From positions 62,001 to 126,000 of the forward strand of contig JANHCV010000007.1 of assembly GCA_025594325.1 (NCBI GenBank): 64,000 nucleotides of DNA, written 5' to 3'. Shown here in pieces: positions 52,882 to 61,926 of the stretch. The notes under the pieces were generated by a model, which was not told where the DNA came from, ran no database searches, and saw nothing but the letters and a program-made list of their open reading frames with translations. The DNA comes from Blastocladiella emersonii ATCC 22665. Lineage: Eukaryota > Blastocladiomycota > Blastocladiomycetes > Blastocladiales > Blastocladiaceae. The position numbers and the translations under genes are program-made. Within the stretch, counting starts at the first letter, position 1, and every line of letters starts with the position of its first letter.

Positions 52882-55800
52882 TCAGCTCCACGGGACCCGT
52901 GTCCGCTCGGCCGTCATACCAACCTCGGCCGTGCCGTTGGCCACGAACCGCGCGACGTGGACGCGCTGCTGGCCGCTGCCCGCGTACACGGTCTTGCCGA
53001 GGAGCTGCATCTCGAGCTCGCGGGCCTCGAGCGCCGACGGGGAGAGCATCGGGTGCGCGAACACGACGTGCGTCGCGAGGTTGAGGCGGGCCTCGTCGAA
53101 GCGCGATTCCGGGTGAAGAACGAGCACGGCGGGCTTCTTGGCGCGCTCCTTGAACCCGGGCCCCGGCGCCTTGACGGACGCGGCATCGGTCGCGGTCCCG
53201 TCCATGAGCGTGATCCCGGTCAGCTGCTTGAGCGCGGGCGCGAGCGCGGCGGCGAGCCCCGCGTACTGCGTCCACACGACGACGTTGACGTCCGTGTCCT
53301 CGGCCTCGCCGACGGCCGAGAAGATGTGTGCGGCGATCGCGTCGACCTTGGCCCCGTGCTCCGACATGACGGTCGAGCCGCCCGAGTACCGCGTTGCAAA
53401 CTGCGCGTCGACGGGTCGGTTGCAGGCCGTGCAGCGGTCGCCGATCGCGTCGGTGCAGTCGCCACACAGGACGTGCGAGCACTGCGCGACGGCGAACGCG
53501 TCACGCCGCACATCGACATCTACGGTGCAGCGGGCACACGACAGCGTCGCTGCGGCAGCGGGACCGGCGAGAGCCGCAGCGGCAGCGACGAGCGGAGCGG
53601 CCGCGAGATGTGCGTCGCGCTTGCGGATGGCGAGGTCGAGCCGCAGCCGCCAGTCGCGGACCAGCGTGACAAGCGAGCGCAGGCGCGCCAGCTCGTCGGA
53701 AGTCGGGTTGGTGGCGCGCGTGGCCACTGCGGGCGCCGCCGGCGTAGGAGCGGCGACATCGGCGGCCGAGAGCCCGTGCCCGAGAACCCAGCGGCGAGCC
53801 GCGGGCCAGGTAGCGACGGCAGAGCGGACCGCGGCACGCGCGCTCTCGAGCCCCGTCATAGCGGTGGCCACGGTGCGCTCGAGCTGCGCGAGCTCGGCCG
53901 GCGCCGCGTCGTGGAGGCGGCGAGCAATCGAGGACACGGCCATGAGGCCGTCCTTGAGCGGCGCGAAGCGCGACCCGAGTTGGTGGTGCTGGAACCGCTT
54001 GAGGTATTCGCGGATCGTGAGCGGGGCCGTACCGGTGACGGCGGCGTGGGCGAGCAGGACCTCGACAGCGGATGGCTGCACGACGTGGGTCGCGTGCTCG
54101 ACGCGCGGGTACGGCGCAGACGAGGACGAGGCGTCGATGGTGATGGCGTTCACGAACGCGCCCCATTCGGGATCGCTCATGCGGGGAGCGTCGGCGGGGA
54201 GGCACAGGGTGAGTGCGCGCTTGATCCGCGTCAGGTACGTCGAGCGGGTGACGTGGATGGTGGTGGACCCGCGGAACCCGGGGAGGATCTTGGCGAGCCG
54301 GCGCGAGCGCTCGAGGTCCTCCTCGTACTTCTTCTGGGCCTCGTACTGCTCCTGGTGCCACTCGGCGAGGGCAGCCTCGTGCCGACGGCGGCGGTTGTAC
54401 CCGCCGCGGTTGCGCCAGCCGCCGCCGCCCCACCCGCCGCCCCAGAGGCCGCCGCCCATGAAGCCGTCCTCGTCCTCGTCGGAGCCGTACTCCTCGCCGT
54501 ACGAGTCGTACCCGCCGTAGTCGTCGTCGTAGTCGTACCAGCTTGACCTGGGCTTGGGCTCCTTGACGGGCGCGCGCGGCTCCTCGACCATCTCCTCGGA
54601 CCCGAAGATGATGACGCGGTGGAACCAGATGCGCTCGAAGATGACCTCGACCTTGCCGACCGACTGGCCGTACCCGTAGATGTCTAAGGCGGGGCGGTGC
54701 CGGTAGCCGGACGAGTTCTCGTCCGAGTCCTCCTCGTCAACCTCCTCCTCCTCTTCCTCTTCGTCGTCTTCGTCACCACCGCGGCTCCCGCTACCAGCCT
54801 CCTCCTTGACCGATTCGTAGACGCGCTCCTCGGACACCTGCTCGACCGTCCCCTCGAGCTCGTTGTCGCGCTGCACCTCGAGCCGCTTCTGGACGTACTC
54901 AGCGAGCTGCTGGGAGAAGATAAACTTGATGTTGATGCCCTCCTCCTCGGCAATTTCGTAGGCGTCGTCGCCGCTGAGCCTCGCGGCGTCGGCGCGCGTG
55001 AGCGGGTAGCCGTAAAAACCCTTGACGGCCTCGGCCACGGCGTCGTGGTACGCGTTAGATACGAGGGCCTCGATGGCGAGCACGACGACGTCAGCGCGCT
55101 GCACGGCCTCGAGCGTCAGCTTCGGCACGTCGGTGGCGTGGCGAGCCGCGAGGATCTCGGCCGAGTTAGGCAGCGCGGCGCGCACGTTGGCGAGAACGTC
55201 CGTGTAATGCGCGTCGCGGCAAACGATGAGCGTCGCGCGCGACGGGAAGTACTTGCCGCGCTCGGCCAGCTCGACGTCGACGGCAGCGGGTGAGGGACAC
55301 GGGCGCGCGTGGGCAAGCGCGAGGACGGGCGTCATGAGCTTTGCGGAAAGCGTCGAGATGCCGACCATGAGCTGGCGTGCGTCAAACGGCGACGAGTGCG
55401 AGTCTTCGACGGGAGCGGAAGGAGACAGGATGTCGCGCTCGGCCCATTCGTCGGCAATCGGGTTGAACAGCACGCCGCCGGGACCGAGGCGGATGTAGGG
55501 GTACCCTTCGTCGGAGGGCGACTTGGTAGCGCGGGGAGCGGACCCACCCTCGCGGGTGACGAGCCATGAGAGCGTGGAGTTGTCGTTGCTGCCGAGCGTA
55601 GCGCGGAAGCCGGGCAGAGCGTTGGAGCCCGGTTCAGCCTTGACGCCGGCCTGCGCGGCATCCGGAGCGGCCGCGGGATCGGTCCACGTCGGGGCGTGAT
55701 CGGCCGAGGAAAAGATGCGGCTCGTGTCGGGCGCAATGCGGTTCATGCCGGACACGGGAAACAGCTGGAAGATCTTGTGCAGAGCACGCTGCGCGCCGGA

Positions 55801-56991
55801 GACATGGGCGCGGAGGTCACGGTTCAGGTCTGCAGTGCGCAGGACAATGTCCCAGGCGTAAAAGTACTGGATGCCGGGCTGGGACGCCGGGTAGGACACG
55901 TTGCGGACCGGCCGAACGAGGATGCGCAGGTACTTGGTAAAGGACAGGTCGGGCTCGCGCAAGAAAGCGGGGCAATCGTCGAGCTTCGGCAGTACGAGGT
56001 CGCCGGACCGCACGGCCCAGCGCGCCATAAAGTCGCGGGTGTTCAGGACCGTTGGCTCAGAACGCGCGGTGGCGAGCTCGGCGGGCTCGGCCTCCTCGGC
56101 AGCAAACGCAGCGTCGCCAGCGAGCTTGGCGAGGGCATAGAGCTTGATGTTCGACGGCTTGAACGCCTTTTGGGAAGTCAGGCCGTGGTTGTCCGCGTCA
56201 AAGTACGGATCGACCGAGTAGCTGTGGGCAAAATCAGTGACCTTGAGCGTGTGAAGATCGTCGAGCGTCCACGGCTCGGCGCGCGGGCGCAAGCGGTAGT
56301 AGACGTTACGGTGCTCGATCTCGCCAGGGAGCTCCTCCCCGTCAAAGAACACGGGAATGGTCTCGGCGCGGTTGAAGAGCAGAAGCGGCTCGGCATGAAG
56401 CGAGAGCTCGCCGAGAACGGGGCGCTCCTGCGACTCCCAGCGACCGCGGGCATCGAGGCTGTCACGCGGGAGCGGGAAGCGCGTGTGCATGTCGACGTGA
56501 ACAGAATGGAGTAGCAAGTCTGCTCGGATTTGAGTTAGCAGCTGGTTCACCTGTCGCGACACTGCACCCGGGCTGTACATACCCGGCTGGTCGTTGCGAA
56601 CAGGTCGGGCGTCGGCCCATGCGTCGGTCTCGGGGACCCCCGAGGCGATCACCGCGTCGACATCGGCGAGGAAGGGCGAGATTTGCGCAGGCGGGCCGCC
56701 TTGGGAGGGCCCGGTCGGATCGCGAAGCGGGACCCACCAGCCCGAAGCGGCGCGCTCGGCGGAGATACGGCGCTCGAGCTGCTCGGGTGTCTCGGGCAAG
56801 CGGAGCGGGATGAACGACGCGGGCTCGTCGACGGACAGTTGCACGTAAGCGTCGGAAGCGGGGGCAATGACCTTGCGCCGCTTGGCGGGCGTCGTCGCCT
56901 TCGCGGACGAGGCGCGCGAGCGCTTGGCCGGAGCCGGCGCGGGGGCATCGGGGTCGGCCGCGCCGGCACTCTTCTTGGAAGCGCGAGGCAT
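52882..56991 (-). CDS. RING protein with degenerate SNF2/Rad5-like scaffold, paralogue 3 (intact)
   Basis: Intronless, 1369 aa. The basic N-terminus has PAKRSRA and PAKRRKV stretches that look like nuclear localisation signals. A family-specific domain (YYRLRPRAEPWTLDDLHTLK) spans about 80-480. Traces of a SNF2 helicase N-lobe follow: RATLIVCRDAHY near 585 and FERIWFHRVIIFGSEE near 785. A very acidic stretch lies between them (near 740), and a Gly/Tyr-rich insert follows. The C3HC4 RING is at about 1150-1195 (CARC, QCSHVLCGDC, CTAC). A helicase C-like lobe ends the protein. Walker A, DEAH and arginine-finger residues are absent, so ATP-driven remodelling is unlikely; a ubiquitin-ligase or chromatin scaffold role is inferred. 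I start at the ATG at 56991, since an earlier in-frame codon is TTG. It is the only undamaged copy of the array. Confidence 0.75.
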   Translation of the reverse strand: MPRASKKSAGAADPDAPAPAPAKRSRASSAKATTPAKRRKVIAPASDAYVQLSVDEPASFIPLRLPETPEQLERRISAERAASGWWVPLRDPTGPSQGGPPAQISPFLADVDAVIASGVPETDAWADARPVRNDQPGMYSPGAVSRQVNQLLTQIRADLLLHSVHVDMHTRFPLPRDSLDARGRWESQERPVLGELSLHAEPLLLFNRAETIPVFFDGEELPGEIEHRNVYYRLRPRAEPWTLDDLHTLKVTDFAHSYSVDPYFDADNHGLTSQKAFKPSNIKLYALAKLAGDAAFAAEEAEPAELATARSEPTVLNTRDFMARWAVRSGDLVLPKLDDCPAFLREPDLSFTKYLRILVRPVRNVSYPASQPGIQYFYAWDIVLRTADLNRDLRAHVSGAQRALHKIFQLFPVSGMNRIAPDTSRIFSSADHAPTWTDPAAAPDAAQAGVKAEPGSNALPGFRATLGSNDNSTLSWLVTREGGSAPRATKSPSDEGYPYIRLGPGGVLFNPIADEWAERDILSPSAPVEDSHSSPFDARQLMVGISTLSAKLMTPVLALAHARPCPSPAAVDVELAERGKYFPSRATLIVCRDAHYTDVLANVRAALPNSAEILAARHATDVPKLTLEAVQRADVVVLAIEALVSNAYHDAVAEAVKGFYGYPLTRADAARLSGDDAYEIAEEEGINIKFIFSQQLAEYVQKRLEVQRDNELEGTVEQVSEERVYESVKEEAGSGSRGGDEDDEEEEEEEVDEEDSDENSSGYRHRPALDIYGYGQSVGKVEVIFERIWFHRVIIFGSEEMVEEPRAPVKEPKPRSSWYDYDDDYGGYDSYGEEYGSDEDEDGFMGGGLWGGGWGGGGWRNRGGYNRRRRHEAALAEWHQEQYEAQKKYEEDLERSRRLAKILPGFRGSTTIHVTRSTYLTRIKRALTLCLPADAPRMSDPEWGAFVNAITIDASSSSAPYPRVEHATHVVQPSAVEVLLAHAAVTGTAPLTIREYLKRFQHHQLGSRFAPLKDGLMAVSSIARRLHDAAPAELAQLERTVATAMTGLESARAAVRSAVATWPAARRWVLGHGLSAADVAAPTPAAPAVATRATNPTSDELARLRSLVTLVRDWRLRLDLAIRKRDAHLAAAPLVAAAAALAGPAAAATLSCARCTVDVDVRRDAFAVAQCSHVLCGDCTDAIGDRCTACNRPVDAQFATRYSGGSTVMSEHGAKVDAIAAHIFSAVGEAEDTDVNVVVWTQYAGLAAALAPALKQLTGITLMDGTATDAASVKAPGPGFKERAKKPAVLVLHPESRFDEARLNLATHVVFAHPMLSPSALEARELEMQLLGKTVYAGSGQQRVHVARFVANGTAEVGMTAERTRVPWS

Positions 56992-57007
56992 GACGGTGCG
57001 AGGGCGA

Positions 57008-57017
57008 TGCAGCAAGT
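57008..57017 (-). promoter_or_regulatory. Conserved ACTTGCTGCA element, paralogue 3
   Basis: Same 10-mer as before the other two family members, here 17 bases upstream of the ATG at 56991. Confidence 0.5.
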
Positions 57018-58006
57018 TCTTATTCGAGATACATCAGATGAGCGGGGTGTCTCGTTGCTCGAGGGGAGCCTGCGAGGTCGGCGACAGTGAACAGCAGGGG
57101 GCGCGATGGGAGTCACACCGCACATTCGATCACGCTCGCGTGAGCACCGCGGCGACGCGTAAAGGAGACCCGCTCTCAAAGAAGCGACACGGTAGTCGCT
57201 CGGAAGAAAATTATACCCCGGATATTTTCTATCGGTCCCGATCGAACTTGCATTTGCGGGCAGCGGCCCTGATCGGAAGCTCTGTCCCCACCGACACGAC
57301 GGCAGGCACTTCCGCAGCACCCTCCAATGCCCTCAAGCTGTCCACACCCGGAGGATGAGGGCACGGTCCTTGCACTAAGTTGGCCCTCGCCAAGCTTGAT
57401 CGAAAGCTCGATCGAATTCGGCGCGTCGATCACGCCGCATCAGCTGATTCTCGCGACGCGTCGCGCCGACGCGTCTCGCACCTCGCGCACACGCCCTCGG
57501 CACCCGAGACGTTCGTTCAAGTAGGTGGAGTAACAAGAACGGACGCGCGCGCACGCACACGCGCGGACCCGCGAGACCTCGACCCGCCGGTCGACGAAAA
57601 ATTATGCCGTGGTCGCAGGCGGGCGCGCGTCGCCGTTCCAGCGTGTGGCCCGCGCCTGCCCACCCGCCGCCCGCCCGCCCTCCCTTGGCGCCCTCTCCGC
57701 TCACGCTCTCTCCTTCCTCGACCCTACATCATCTTCACGCCATCCCCGCCCTAGATCCATCACTACCCCGCGTCCCTCGTGGACCACTCACTCAACATAG
57801 ATCATCCCCTCGATTGCAAGTTGCCGCCGGCTGCTCGTTTGCTGCCCGCGCTCTGTTCCTTCCACCCATTGCTCGTTCGACTCTCGATACCCTCCGGCCC
57901 GCTACACGGCCGACTACCGCCATCCTCGCCTCGCACCGACCACGCCCGCCTTGCACCCTTGCTCCACCACACACTCGTTTGCCTCCCTCTCGCTCCGTGA
58001 TCGATC
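57018..58006. other. Divergent promoter region
   Basis: About 1 kb between divergent genes. No supported gene. The part from about 57660 to 58000 is pyrimidine-rich with many CTC and CCC words and probably forms the 5' leader and promoter of the plus-strand gene at 58007. ATTATACCCCGGATATTTTC near 57208-57228 is the main AT-rich island. Confidence 0.45.
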
Positions 58007-60318
58007 ATGTATTACGGAAACGGCCCCGCGACCCCGCACACGCCGACGACGCCGTTCGCGGCCGGCCACTTCTCGCTGCCGCCGTCGCACCACCAGCAGC
58101 AGCACTACAACCCGGCCGACGCGCTCGTCAACAGCCTGCTCGCGCGGTCTTCGGCCATCTCGCCGGCCAAGCTGTGGACGTTTCTGCGCAAGATCCAGCT
58201 GTCGCGCGACGTGAACGACCTCGCCAACTTTGCCGACGGCGGTACGCCTTCCTCGATCGTCCAGCAAGGTGGTTCGGATCTGACTCGTGTCCCCGCGCCT
58301 ACGTGTGTAGTCCTCGTCGCCGAGATCATCCGCCAGTACGCCCCGCTGCTCGTCACGTCGGTTGAGCTCCAGCACCTCGCCAACGAGCTGGCCCTGGGCC
58401 ACGACGACCGTCCGGTCTGGCATCGGCTCTCTCGTACGTTTTCTCACGCCTGCGAGCCCGCCCTCCACGCTCACATCGTCCGTCGTCATGTAGTCACGGC
58501 GTTTGCGCAGCTGTGCATCGACCTGACCGACGGCGTGGTCCGCGCGTTCGAGCGCGGCGACGAGCGCATCATCGTCGACTTTATCATTGTGCTCTTCGAG
58601 CAGGTACGCCGTCCCGGCTCCCGAGTCCCGTTGTCAACCTCGCCACTCACCTCCCTCCCCGCCCGTAGCTCGACCAGTACAAGCGGATCCAGAAGGCCTT
58701 CAACTCGCACACGCGGCTGCTGATCAGCGACAACTTCGACGCGCTGACGACGCCGCGCACGTTCCGCGGCGCGCCGTTTGCGGCCGAGTGCAAGCGGCCG
58801 TGGGTGTACGGCAAGACGGTGATCCGGCTCAGCAACGTCGACTACCAGACGACCAAGCGCGACGCGCAGCGGTTCCTGTACCCGATCCTGGTGCGGCCCG
58901 AGAACATCCACGTGCCCGTGCACCTGTCGACGGGCAAGATGATGTACACCATCTACGTCGTCTTTGACGAGCAGGTGCTGCCGCTGCACGTTGTCGACCT
59001 GCACTCGGGCAACACGCTGCTGTCGCGCCGCGTCGAGATCAAGGTGGTCCCGCTCGACGAGCTCATGGCCGTCATGTACTCGCGCGGCATGGCGGCCGCC
59101 GGCGCCGGCGCCGCGGGCCAGGGCCAGAACCAGCAGCAGCAGCCGCGGCTCATGGACGACGCCGAGTGGATCCTCGAGGACTCCAAGGACCGGCTCATCA
59201 AGCTGTGCAGCACGGCCAAGAACTGCTTCAACTGCAAGACGCCCGAGCGCCCGTTCGAGCACGCGCTCAGCTACCTGTCCATGGTGCCGTGGACGCAGGG
59301 CGTGCGGATCTCGGCCATCGAGATGCAGCGGCTGTACGAGCTCGCGTGCGGCGCGTGCACGGCGCTGCTCACGTTCCTCAACCACGACTCGTTCCGCGAC
59401 AAGTTCACGGTCGACCTCCTGTACCGCCTCATCGAGGCCAGCCTCGAGCTCCCGTTCAGCGAGGAGCAGCTCCACTTTATCCGCTCCATCCAGGACGTAC
59501 GTTTGCTTCTCGCTGCTTTACACTCTGACCCGATGACTGACAGGTTGATGACCCCCCTGTAGGCTCACGTCAGCGGTCCCGAGGAGTTTCTGCGCCGGAT
59601 CCTCAGCCAGCGCGACATTGCGCCGACTTTCTCCTCGTCGTCCTCGAGCCCGACGCCCGTCGACCCCGTGTCCTCGGCGCCCACGACCACCATGGCCATC
59701 CCGACGCCGCCGCGCGCCGTGAACGAGCCGCTCCTCGCGGCGCTCGGCTCGCGCACCAACGGCGGGCTCGACCTGTACTCGCGCCGCATGAAGCAGCATC
59801 AGTCGTCGCACGGCGGCCACACCGGGCTCACGCTCACGCAGCAGCAGCACCAGCACCCGCAGCACCACTCGCAGTCGGGCGCGCGGTCGGGCCTCAGCAT
59901 CTCGGTCCTGCCCGGCTCGTCGAGCATCAAGCCGGCGATCCACTCGGCGTTCGCGGCCATGACGCCGCCGTACACGACGCGGTCGCCGAGCCCAAGCGAC
60001 GCTGCGGGCAGCGGCGGCCTGGTCCGTGACTCGGCCTTCTACCACCACGCGCACTCGTACTCGTCGGGGTCCGGGTTCATGTCGGCCGGGCTCCCGCCGG
60101 CGCCGCTGTCGGCGCAGCCCACGCGCACGTCGTTCTTCTCGCTCGCGACGCCGCGGTACCCGGACTCGCCGACGAGCTCGGTCGGGACGGGCGTGGGCAG
60201 CGAGGGGTTCGGCAGCTTCGGCGGCATCGCGGCGGGGTCGCCCATGGCCGTGGACGACCGGTTCGAGGGCGTCGCGCCCGAGAGCATCCTCGGCCGCGGG
60301 CTGTGGGAGGCGCTGTAG
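58007..60318 (+). CDS. Protein of unknown function with a possible CH-like N-terminus
   Basis: Model: join(58007..58241, 58310..58434, 58495..58602, 58670..59497, 59563..60318); frames join at every junction, giving about 680 aa. Residues 40-80 read LWTFLRKIQLSRDVNDL, then FADGVLVAEIIRQYAPLLV. This resembles the start of the calponin-homology domain in SPEF1/CLAMP-type axonemal proteins, which have LSR and FSDGVLVAEV in the same order. The middle (near 180-430) is a conserved-looking globular region (DAQRFLYPILVRPENIHVPV, LHVVDLHSGNTLLSRRVEIK) that I cannot place. The C-terminal third is Ser/Gly/His-rich low complexity. Microtubule or flagellar function would fit the RSPH10B-like gene but is only a suggestion. 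Confidence 0.65.
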
Positions 60319-60817
60319 CCTGGCCACCGACGCGGCCGCGCTCGACTATCCTCATCCCATCCCACCATCCCATTGCAGCATCTACTTGTTCAAATCCATT
60401 TCATATCGATCGCTCTCTCCCTCCCTCCCTCGTCCTCCCTGCCGCAAATACCCACTCACTCTACTTTTCGCTCGCTCGCATCACGATCCAATCCCTTGAC
60501 GGCACCTTTTCGCTCCCCTCTCTCCGCTCTCATCTCACCACGCTCGAGGCGGGCGGCGGCACACGTCGCTGGCGCCCTCGGGTCCCTGTCGATTAATTAG
60601 ATGGCTTTTTTTATGAACTGGTTGGTCGCTCCCGTCAGTCGCCACGCTCGCGTCCGCGAAGAGTCGCGACGGACGCGTTTCGATATCATGTGAGGCGAGG
60701 AGCTGCTCGATTCAAAGTCCTCCGCGGCCAGGCGGCCTGCTCTGCGTCTCTAACGCCCACGCTAGCCCATGTAACTCGCGCCCAAGCGCACCAACACTCC
60801 CCGCAACGCACCAACCC
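60319..60817. other. Intergenic gap
   Basis: About 500 bases between two plus-strand genes. It is pyrimidine-rich, with a T8 run near 60605 and GATTAATTAGATGG at 60591-60604, probably part of the 3' flank of the upstream gene. No gene seen. Confidence 0.4.
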
Positions 60818-61678
60818 ATGTCAGACCCGAACCAGGCCTCGGTGGCGCTGCTGATGGGGCAGCTGCTCAACCTGGACCGGCAGCTCGACAACCTGGTCAA
60901 GACCATGGCGCAGATCCGCGGGCTGCACGGCGCCGAGGCGGGCGCCAACTACGCGAGCCTGCTCGAGGGCCTGCAGCACGCGGCCGCGCAGCTGAGCGGG
61001 CTGGCCATGGCCATGCACAAGAAGATGGCCGACTTCGTGGTGCTGCCGTTCGCCATCGACAACCCGGCGGGCGACGTGGCGCCTGAGTGGCTCAAGGTGG
61101 TGCCCGAGCTCCCGCTCGAGGTCGTCGCCGCCGACGCACAGCTCGTCGAGACGGAGCGCGTCCAGTTGCAGCAGATGGTCGCGCGCGACGCGGCCAACGC
61201 GCAGCAGGGTGGGAGTAGTAGTGGGCCGGCGGCCAAGCGGCGAAACGTGCGCGGCGGCCTCCTCGCGGCGCGCCGCAACGCCGCCGACACGGCGTCGGCG
61301 GCGGACCCGACCAAGGACGACGCGACCATGTTTGCCAAGCTGCAGGCTAAGGTCCGGTTCCACGATGATATCCTCAACAAGGCCCAGACGTACCTGACGG
61401 ACCAGTTTGCCGCCAAGGAGCACAAGCTGTTCCGGCCGTACCAGGAGGTCGACGACTTTGACGTGGACGACGCCGCCACCGGGTTCGTGGCGGGCGAGGA
61501 CGCCGGTGGCCAGCGCCGGATGCACGCGTCGCGGCTCAACCGGGTGTCGACGGTCCAGGCGGCCATGTCCCTCGCGGCCATGCACGCTGGGTCCGCCCCG
61601 CCGCCCGTCGTCCCGCCCGACGCCGCCAACCGGCTGCGCGAAATTGTGCGGTTCATGCACGGCGGTCCTCCCATGTGA
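60818..61678 (+). CDS. Hypothetical helical protein
   Basis: Intronless, 286 aa, clear GC-ending codon choice. Residues 1-75 are predicted helical (LLMGQLLNLDRQLDNLVKTM, then LQHAAAQLSGLAMAMHKKMA). VVLPFAIDNPAGDVAPEWL follows, then a second helical block (FHDDILNKAQTYLTDQFAAK) after a linker with AAKRRN and RGGLLAARRN. A helical hairpin followed by a short V-x-P-F-x segment recalls the Mediator head subunit Med8, but the match is too weak to name it. It lies just upstream of the Fanzor element, in convergent orientation. Confidence 0.7.
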   Translation: MSDPNQASVALLMGQLLNLDRQLDNLVKTMAQIRGLHGAEAGANYASLLEGLQHAAAQLSGLAMAMHKKMADFVVLPFAIDNPAGDVAPEWLKVVPELPLEVVAADAQLVETERVQLQQMVARDAANAQQGGSSSGPAAKRRNVRGGLLAARRNAADTASAADPTKDDATMFAKLQAKVRFHDDILNKAQTYLTDQFAAKEHKLFRPYQEVDDFDVDDAATGFVAGEDAGGQRRMHASRLNRVSTVQAAMSLAAMHAGSAPPPVVPPDAANRLREIVRFMHGGPPM

Positions 61679-61848
61679 TATACCTCTACGTTTCGCAACG
61701 CATTAGATTGGAGAAGCACTGGCAGCTTCAGGCAGGGATGATTGCTTCAGCAGGGGTTCTCCAGCTTCAGGGCAGATCGACGTGAAGCAAAATTCGACAC
61801 GTGAACTACTACTACTTACTACTTACGCCGTCAAGACCGCCGCAGCCC

Positions 61849-61913
61849 CTTGCCGGCCGTACTGAGGCACCCCTCGCGGGGTAGACGTGTCCTTGGGCAC
61901 GCCGAGAAACTCG
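61849..61913 (-). ncRNA. Candidate guide-RNA scaffold (fRNA/omega-RNA-like) 3' of the Fanzor frame
   Basis: Starting 14 bases after the Fanzor stop, the minus strand can form three small hairpins in a row: CGAG-TTT-CTCG (61903-61913), CGTG-CCCAAGGA-CACG (61886-61901) and TACCCC-GCGA-GGGGTG (61868-61883), the last with a GNRA tetraloop. TnpB and Fanzor guide RNAs lie at or just beyond the 3' end of the nuclease gene and are strongly structured. In this GC-rich DNA such stems can also arise by chance, and part of the segment is open in another frame. Confidence 0.3.
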
Positions 61914-61926
61914 ACCCCAGCGCAGG

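Noticed and set aside
52957-54546. 529-codon plus-strand frame opposite paralogue 3
   Set aside because: Antisense shadow; the RING and helicase-like motifs are on the minus strand.
60818-61678. Naming the 286-aa protein as Mediator subunit Med8
   Set aside because: Only the general layout (helical hairpin, then a short hydrophobic-proline segment) is similar; no diagnostic motif.
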